Part shown: piece by piece, positions 59,400 through 64,000 of the stretch
Position numbering within the stretch: position 1 is the stretch's first letter
How the letters are laid out: every line of letters begins with the position of its first letter
Assembly (NCBI GenBank): GCA_003599415.1
Contig: QZKB01000151.1
Location: 1-64,000, forward strand
DNA: 64,000 nucleotides
Direction: 5' to 3'
Source: Ignavibacteriales bacterium
Lineage (GTDB): Bacteria; Bacteroidota; Ignavibacteria; Ignavibacteriales; SURF-24
Made by a program: the position numbers and the translations under genes
The notes under the pieces: generated by a model
What the model was told of the DNA's origin: nothing
The model's database searches: none
What the model saw: only the letters and a program-made list of their open reading frames with translations

Positions 59400-60056
59400 T
59401 TAAATTCCTTCGGGAGCATTCAGTTCTTGTTTCATTTTATTTATAGTGAGCCAAAAACTTTTCTTCCCGCGTTCCCAATCTTTATAAGTGAAGTAAAAAC
59501 CCGCAATACAAATACTTATATAAAATAAAGTAAATAAGATGAACATTGTTAATTTTGAGTCGATTGAAAATATTGCTTGTAAATAAGGTACAACAAACAT
59601 CATTGCCGCCAAGTATAAAGCAAGGAGACCAACTGTAGAAATTATCCAGCTTTCCATACCGTAAAACTGGTATCGCTTTTCAGCTTTATCTAAAAATATT
59701 TTTATTGGTTCATCATAAACAATTTTCTTAAGCTGGTTTATTTTTTTGAATGATAGAAATACGATCAGCCAGAAAAATAATGACAAAACACCGCGGAAAT
59801 TTCCGGTACCTGAAGAATCAATTGGAATAGTAGTAAGTACAGAAATTAAAAAAGCAATTCCAAATATTACGGCAGCTATAATATAAAAGACCATGGATGT
59901 TTTAATTTTTTTCCTCTCATTTGCATCCTCATTCTTTAGCTTTTCAATAAAGTTATCTATCATTTCTTCTTTCTCCTTTGAAATTATTAAATAGTCTTCC
60001 GGCGCTTTAAATTGTTTTGCTTTTTCTTTTAAATCATTCAAGTCCATCTTCATCAT
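59400..60056 (-). CDS. Membrane protein encoded with an ECF sigma factor
   Basis: A 218-residue protein with a charged N-terminal cytoplasmic part (about 1-50) and four membrane helices (about 54-73, 86-102, 135-158 and 168-190). It overlaps the sigma-factor gene by 23 nt. In this position one expects an anti-sigma factor; no zinc-binding HxxxCxxC motif is present, so if it is one, it belongs to another class. I do not recognise a named family. Confidence 0.75.
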   Translation of the reverse strand: MMKMDLNDLKEKAKQFKAPEDYLIISKEKEEMIDNFIEKLKNEDANERKKIKTSMVFYIIAAVIFGIAFLISVLTTIPIDSSGTGNFRGVLSLFFWLIVFLSFKKINQLKKIVYDEPIKIFLDKAEKRYQFYGMESWIISTVGLLALYLAAMMFVVPYLQAIFSIDSKLTMFILFTLFYISICIAGFYFTYKDWERGKKSFWLTINKMKQELNAPEGI

Positions 60057-60552
60057 TCTCCATCAAAATTTTTAATTCTTTTTTCACCCGGTGAATTTTA
60101 ACGCGAACATTAATTTCAGAGATACCAAGTACTTCAGACATCTCCCTTGTGCTGGCATCTTCAAGGTATAAAGAGATTAATGTTCTGTCAACAAAAGACA
60201 ATTTATTAATGCATTTGTAAAGTTTGCTTATTTCTTTTTCCTTGTCTGTTAGTTCTTCTGCCGGGAATTCTTCAATTAAATTGTTACCTGATTTATTCTC
60301 GGTCTGAAAAATATTCTCTCTTCTCTTTTCGGATTGTAAATGAGCAAGCGATGTGTTTACGGTTATACGATAAATCCATGTACTTATCTGAGCTCTTCCG
60401 TCAAACTTATCCAAACCCTTCCAAATATTTATCAGCGTATTCTGAAAAACATCTTTTCGCTCATCTTTGTCTTTTATATAACAACAACAGATTCTGAAAA
60501 TCCTGTCCTGGTTGTCTTTTATTATTTGTTTATATCTTACTTCTTTTTCCAT
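60034..60552 (-). CDS. ECF-type RNA polymerase sigma factor
   Basis: A 172-residue sigma-70 family protein with region 2 (about 10-75: RIFRICCCYIKDKDERKDVFQNTLINIWKGLDKFDGRAQISTWIYRITVN) and region 4 (about 110-165: LSFVDRTLISLYLEDASTREMSEVLGISEINVRVKIHRVKKEL). It redirects polymerase to its own regulon when its membrane partner releases it. A cluster of three Cys in region 2 (CCCY) is unusual and could be redox-sensitive. The start lies upstream of the overlap with the membrane gene. Confidence 0.9.
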   Translation of the reverse strand: MEKEVRYKQIIKDNQDRIFRICCCYIKDKDERKDVFQNTLINIWKGLDKFDGRAQISTWIYRITVNTSLAHLQSEKRRENIFQTENKSGNNLIEEFPAEELTDKEKEISKLYKCINKLSFVDRTLISLYLEDASTREMSEVLGISEINVRVKIHRVKKELKILMENDEDGLE

Positions 60553-60775
60553 AATAAATATCTTTTACAACTTTTAGATAATACCAATCTGAAATTGTTA
60601 CAGGGAAAATATAATTTTTTGTTTTAGATGAAAAGAGAATAACATCATTGAATTTTGATTTTAATTAAGCCTGGTAAAATTCTTCATTCAGATTATAGAA
60701 GCATGATGTGTGAAGTAAAGCTATTCAGGAACAATATTAGTTGCCTGTCTGTTGTAATATTGAAAGGAGCAGATA

Positions 60776-61549
60776 ATGAGAATTCTTTTAATGTTGTTTA
60801 TGGGAGTAATGTCATTAAACGTGGTTGCGAAAATTCATACTGAATTAATTGATTACAAAGACGGCAACGTAACTCTTCAGGGTTATCTTGCCTTCGATGA
60901 ATCAATTAAAGAAAAACGACCCGGTATTATAGTTGTCCATGAGTGGTACGGTCTAAATGATTATGCAAAGAGGAGAACGGAGCAATTAGCAGAGCTTGGC
61001 TATATTGCTTTTGCGGCAGATATTTATGGTAAGGGAATTTTGGCAAAATCTCCCGAAGAAGCAGGCAAACTTGCATCGGAATTTTATAAAAATCGTTCTA
61101 AATTTCGCAGCAGGGTAAATGCTGCTCTAGATGTGTTAAGAGGGAACACACATGTTGATGAACAGAATATTGCAGCAATAGGGTATTGCTTTGGTGGCAG
61201 CGGTGTTCTTGAACTTGCAAGAAGCGGTGCGGAGATAAAAGGCGTGGTTTCATTTCATGGAAACCTTTCAACGGAAAACACGGAAGATGCTAAAAACATT
61301 AAGTGCAAGGTTTTAATTTTAAGTGGTGCGGATGATCCGAACGTTCCACCCGAACAGATAGCTGGATTTGAAAAAGAAATGAATAATGCAAAAGTGGACT
61401 GGCAGATGAATATTTACAGCTATGCATTACATGGCTTTACGAATCCGGCAAATAAGCAGAGTACGAGTAGGTCTGTTGGATATAATGAAAAGGCTGATAA
61501 GCGTTCGTGGGAAGCGATGAAAATTTTCTTTGATGAAATATTTAAGTAA
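60776..61549 (+). CDS. Exported dienelactone hydrolase-family protein
   Basis: A 257-residue alpha/beta hydrolase. The triad is Cys138 (GYCFGGSG), Asp187 (SGADDPNVP) and His219 (ALHGFTNP), as in dienelactone hydrolases. A short hydrophobic start (about 1-18) suggests export. The SD AAGGAG sits 7 nt before the ATG. Family members cleave lactones, esters or thioesters; the real substrate is unknown, and no aromatic-degradation genes are next to it. Confidence 0.87.
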   Translation: MRILLMLFMGVMSLNVVAKIHTELIDYKDGNVTLQGYLAFDESIKEKRPGIIVVHEWYGLNDYAKRRTEQLAELGYIAFAADIYGKGILAKSPEEAGKLASEFYKNRSKFRSRVNAALDVLRGNTHVDEQNIAAIGYCFGGSGVLELARSGAEIKGVVSFHGNLSTENTEDAKNIKCKVLILSGADDPNVPPEQIAGFEKEMNNAKVDWQMNIYSYALHGFTNPANKQSTSRSVGYNEKADKRSWEAMKIFFDEIFK

Positions 61550-61558
61550 CTGTGAAGT

Positions 61559-61588
61559 AAAAAGAGAGACGCCCGCCAGGACGTCTCT
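61559..61588 (-). terminator. Intrinsic terminator of the amylase gene
   Basis: AGAGACG (61565-61571) pairs with CGTCTCT (61582-61588); on the minus strand TCTTTTTA follows. It lies between the convergent hydrolase and amylase genes. Confidence 0.8.
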
Positions 61589-61595
61589 GCAATTT

Positions 61596-62939
61596 CTATT
61601 TTACGTAAACCCGATAACCCCAGGGTTCCAAACTAAAATCATGTTTTGCTTTAACAGTAAGCTTTTCTGTGGTAAATAAATCTTTGTATTTACCTTTCAT
61701 CTCATCGCCGGATAACGTTACATCCTGGCTTTTATCGGAAAAATTAATTATTACCAAAACTTTATCTTCTTCTTTTTCTCTTATAAAAGCATAAACGGCT
61801 TTATCGTTTGTAGATGGAATCCTTATTGCTTCACCACCGTCATCTCCGTTTAGCAATGCTTTGTTTTTTAGTTTCAGATTGAATAGAGCGGAATAAAAAT
61901 CTTCATATTTGCTGTCGACCCACTCTATAGGATCTTTCTCAAAAAAGTTTAACCGTTTGTTTAAACCAATTTCCTGACCGTTATACATTAAAGGCATTCC
62001 TTTGGCGGTTGCAGTTAAAACAGCGCAGGCTTCGACTGCAGACCCTAATCTTTCAAACTCAGTTCCATTCCATGAGTTTTCGTCATGGTTTGTAATGAAG
62101 TACATTCTGTATGCGTCTACAGGATAATCGGTTTCATCTTTTATAAAGTATGCACCAAGGTCATTCGCATTCTTTTTTCCCTTGGCTATTTCATTTAAAA
62201 GATGATATAGATTCCATCCATAAGTCATATCAAAAGCAGAATGCATTTCCGGTTTTTCTTCTTCTGCAAGCATAAAGACAGGTTTTATTTTTGAGATTTC
62301 ACTGTAAGCATAATTCCAGAATTCAATTGGGAGCATACCCGCAACGTCGCATCGGTAACCATCAATATCAAATTCTTTAATCCAGTAAGCGAGGGCATCT
62401 GTCATGTATTTCCACAGTTCTTTGTTTTCATAATTTAAATCGATAACATCGGACCAGTCTTTAACCGGCGGCATGAAATTTCCAAGAGAATCTTTCATAT
62501 AAAAATCCGGGTGAGTTTTTGTTAAAACATTATCCCACGAAGTATGGTTTGCAACCCAGTCGATAATAATTTTCATATCATAGCTGTGGACTTTCTTTAC
62601 AAGTGATTGAAAATCTTCTTTTGTTCCGAATTCAGGATTGACATCAAGATAATCTTTAACTGAATAATAACTTCCCAATGTTCCCTTTCTTTTTACTTCA
62701 CCGATTGGATTTATCGGCATCAGCCAGATAATTCCAACACCAAGCTGTTTTAATCTCTCCAAATCCTTTTCAACAGCTTTAAATGTTCCTTCTTTAGAAT
62801 ATTGCCTGACGTTAACCTCATAAATAGTTTGATTACGGCTCCAGGGCGTATGGTTAACGCTTTTAACCTGTGCAGAAATTATTTGAGTGGCAATAAAAAT
62901 AAATAGCAAACAAAATGAGATGATTTTGTTTTTGTTCAA
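61596..62939 (-). CDS. Exported alpha-amylase-family glycoside hydrolase (GH13)
   Basis: A 447-residue exported enzyme (signal peptide about 1-23). The GH13 barrel carries the nucleophile Asp198 (DGYRCDVA), acid/base Glu226 (FMLAEEEKP) and Asp286 (ITNHDENSW), with IDWVANHTS for region I. The C-terminal domain is beta-rich (about 375-447). It should cleave alpha-1,4-glucans in the periplasm or at the surface, supplying oligomers for the GH97 glucosidase. Small size suggests a maltogenic or cyclomaltodextrinase-like enzyme, but the exact activity is open. Confidence 0.92.
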   Translation of the reverse strand: MNKNKIISFCLLFIFIATQIISAQVKSVNHTPWSRNQTIYEVNVRQYSKEGTFKAVEKDLERLKQLGVGIIWLMPINPIGEVKRKGTLGSYYSVKDYLDVNPEFGTKEDFQSLVKKVHSYDMKIIIDWVANHTSWDNVLTKTHPDFYMKDSLGNFMPPVKDWSDVIDLNYENKELWKYMTDALAYWIKEFDIDGYRCDVAGMLPIEFWNYAYSEISKIKPVFMLAEEEKPEMHSAFDMTYGWNLYHLLNEIAKGKKNANDLGAYFIKDETDYPVDAYRMYFITNHDENSWNGTEFERLGSAVEACAVLTATAKGMPLMYNGQEIGLNKRLNFFEKDPIEWVDSKYEDFYSALFNLKLKNKALLNGDDGGEAIRIPSTNDKAVYAFIREKEEDKVLVIINFSDKSQDVTLSGDEMKGKYKDLFTTEKLTVKAKHDFSLEPWGYRVYVK

Positions 62940-63050
62940 TCGTTCCTCCTGTTAAATAATAAATTCTGATTAAAATTATAGAAAAATTGTAAAATTCGCA
63001 GTTGAATTTTTAATTAGAGCAGCAAGAGATTGCCGGGTATATTCTAAAAT

Positions 63051-63779
63051 TTATGGCAGAAATTTTTCAAAAATAATATTATCGCAGATTCTTCCGGCCT
63101 CCGTCATTTCCTCTTTGGACTTTGCTGTGTAACCAATAATCGGTTTGTTCTTTTTCCAGAGTATTTTTTTCGGAAGATGCCGGATATTGACCGCAAGAAA
63201 ATCGACCGGAATAAAAGAGGTATAGAGAATAGCACGGTAAACAGACCTTGAAAGCATTCCCCTTGTAATTTCCGGCGCATTCAATTTAAACCACAAAACA
63301 GTAAGCGGATTAAAGGATTCAATTGCATATAATCTATTGTAATTTCTTAAAACTTTTAAAAGAGTTTCCTCAAATATGCCGGGTAGTAACCTGCTTTTCA
63401 GTTCAATAATTAAGGGTACCTTACCGGCAACAAGCTCAAGCATCTCTTCAAACAAAGGAATTTTTTCCTCAGTACCCAGCAATCTTAATGACGAAAGATT
63501 TTGTTTGTTCATTTTATGAATATGACCTTTCGCGCCCGTCATTCTGTATAAATTATTGTCATGAAAAACGGCGATGTTATTATCTTTCATCAATCTTAAA
63601 TCAAGTTCGATGGGGTATCCTTTCTCAATAGATTTTTGGAATGCGGCCAAAGAATTTTCCGGAATGGTTTTGTTGTCATACAAACCACGGTGGGCAATTG
63701 GTATTTGCAAAAACTTTTCCAGATTAATATTCCCTTTATATGAATGAAAGGTATTGCAATTTGCTTTAAAACAAAACAC
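63051..63779 (-). CDS. Glycerophosphodiester phosphodiesterase-family protein
   Basis: A GDPD barrel of up to 242 residues: H30-R31 in IAHRGLYDN, E58 and D60 in PIELDLRL, H73 in VFHDNN, and E126-K128 in LIIELKSR. It cleaves glycerophosphodiesters from lipids to glycerol-3-phosphate and alcohol. The longest frame starts at a GTG that lies within the terminator of the upstream aldolase gene; a TTG at residue 24 (63708-63710) would start right before the conserved part and may be the true start. No signal peptide. Confidence 0.88.
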   Translation of the reverse strand: MFCFKANCNTFHSYKGNINLEKFLQIPIAHRGLYDNKTIPENSLAAFQKSIEKGYPIELDLRLMKDNNIAVFHDNNLYRMTGAKGHIHKMNKQNLSSLRLLGTEEKIPLFEEMLELVAGKVPLIIELKSRLLPGIFEETLLKVLRNYNRLYAIESFNPLTVLWFKLNAPEITRGMLSRSVYRAILYTSFIPVDFLAVNIRHLPKKILWKKNKPIIGYTAKSKEEMTEAGRICDNIIFEKFLP

Positions 63780-63800
63780 GCCGATACGAGATCGGCGTGT
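63768..63800 (-). terminator. Intrinsic terminator after the aldolase gene
   Basis: ACACGCCGAT (63776-63785) pairs with ATCGGCGTGT (63791-63800); on the minus strand TTTTGTTTT follows. Perfect 10-bp stem. Confidence 0.9.
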
Positions 63801-63865
63801 TCAGGTTCAATATGTTTATTTTACTTTTCCGGAAAAGAATAAGATTCTGGAAATAGCGATTTGAG

Positions 63866-64000
63866 TTATCTTCCTAAGGTTGTTCCTTCGGCTCTCAAAT
63901 CTTTAACAGCCTGCTTAACTCTTTCCTTCATCGATTCTTCAGATTTCTTTAAATAAGTACGAGGATCATATAATTTTTTGTTTCCAACTTCGCCTTCAAC
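63866..64000 (-). CDS. fba: Class II fructose-bisphosphate aldolase, C-terminal part (runs off the right edge)
   Basis: The minus-strand frame from the window edge reads VEGEVGNKKLYDPRTYLKKS...EESMKERVKQAV...AEGTTLGR and stops at 63866-63868. GNKK.YDPR..L..... is the conserved end of class II aldolases that cleave fructose-1,6-bisphosphate in glycolysis. About 44 codons are visible. It ends at the strong hairpin at 63768-63800. Confidence 0.8.
   Translation of the reverse strand, partial: VEGEVGNKKLYDPRTYLKKSEESMKERVKQAVKDLRAEGTTLGR

Noticed and set aside
60655-60843. A 62-codon plus-strand frame before the dienelactone hydrolase
   Set aside because: It overlaps the hydrolase start in another frame, has no SD and resembles no protein.

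Overview
The window reads as chromosomal DNA of an AT-rich member of the Bacteroidota/Chlorobiota group, most likely the Ignavibacteria. The main clue is the set of secreted proteins ending in a type IX secretion (T9SS) sorting domain of the form QNYPNPFN..T, together with a PorV/PorQ-family protein, a TonB-dependent receptor with a carboxypeptidase-regulatory-like domain, a GH97 glucosidase and good GGAG-type ribosome binding sites. No rRNA, tRNA or CRISPR array was seen.

Layout. 1-3041: a pirin / VOC dioxygenase / MarR operon (the MarR gene runs off the left edge) and two YceI paralogues. 3205-10765: an M64 peptidase, a cytidylate-kinase-like protein, a GH97 alpha-glucosidase, a Lys-rich exported protein with a striking operator-like repeat upstream, an OmpR-type two-component system and a small cupin. 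10782-18195 (minus strand): arginine genes argC-J-B-D-R-G-H. 18196-26835: an accretion zone between argC and carB that holds truncated hicBA modules, palindromic repeats and a type I restriction-modification system whose specificity gene is interrupted near its 3' end by an IS200-like (REP-associated) transposase element. 26836-31554: carB and carA, with a possible pyrBI-like attenuator before carA. All arg and car genes point the same way, so the zone looks inserted into an ancestral car-arg cluster; displaced copies of the carB 3' end inside the zone support this. argF is absent from the window.

31755-42947: a mixed housekeeping stretch: lipoprotein, CBS protein, CDF transporter, peptidase T, pyrimidine-nucleoside phosphorylase, a prohibitin-like protein, DUF971, an OmpA-family protein, a four-gene thiol-redox operon, an unknown protein and an RlpA-like lipoprotein. 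43214-56991: a probable peptide or polymer utilisation locus on the plus strand: M20 peptidase, exported cyanophycinase-like peptidase, YfcC transporter, two T9SS cargo proteins, an RpiR regulator, a TonB receptor, a large secreted protein, a GxxExxY cassette bordered by inverted arrays of 10-bp repeats, and a PorV-like protein. 57146-64000: an ABC-2 exporter, an ECF sigma factor with a membrane partner, a dienelactone hydrolase, a GH13 amylase, a GDPD-family protein and the 3' end of a class II fructose-bisphosphate aldolase gene.

The most unusual signals are the three copies of the carB tail that mark a probable integration hotspot, a palindromic repeat that recodes a conserved stretch inside argH, the carA leader, the 11-bp-phased TTAA repeats ahead of the two-component locus, and the head-to-head fused hicA remnants. 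All assignments come from reading the sequence; no database search was run.
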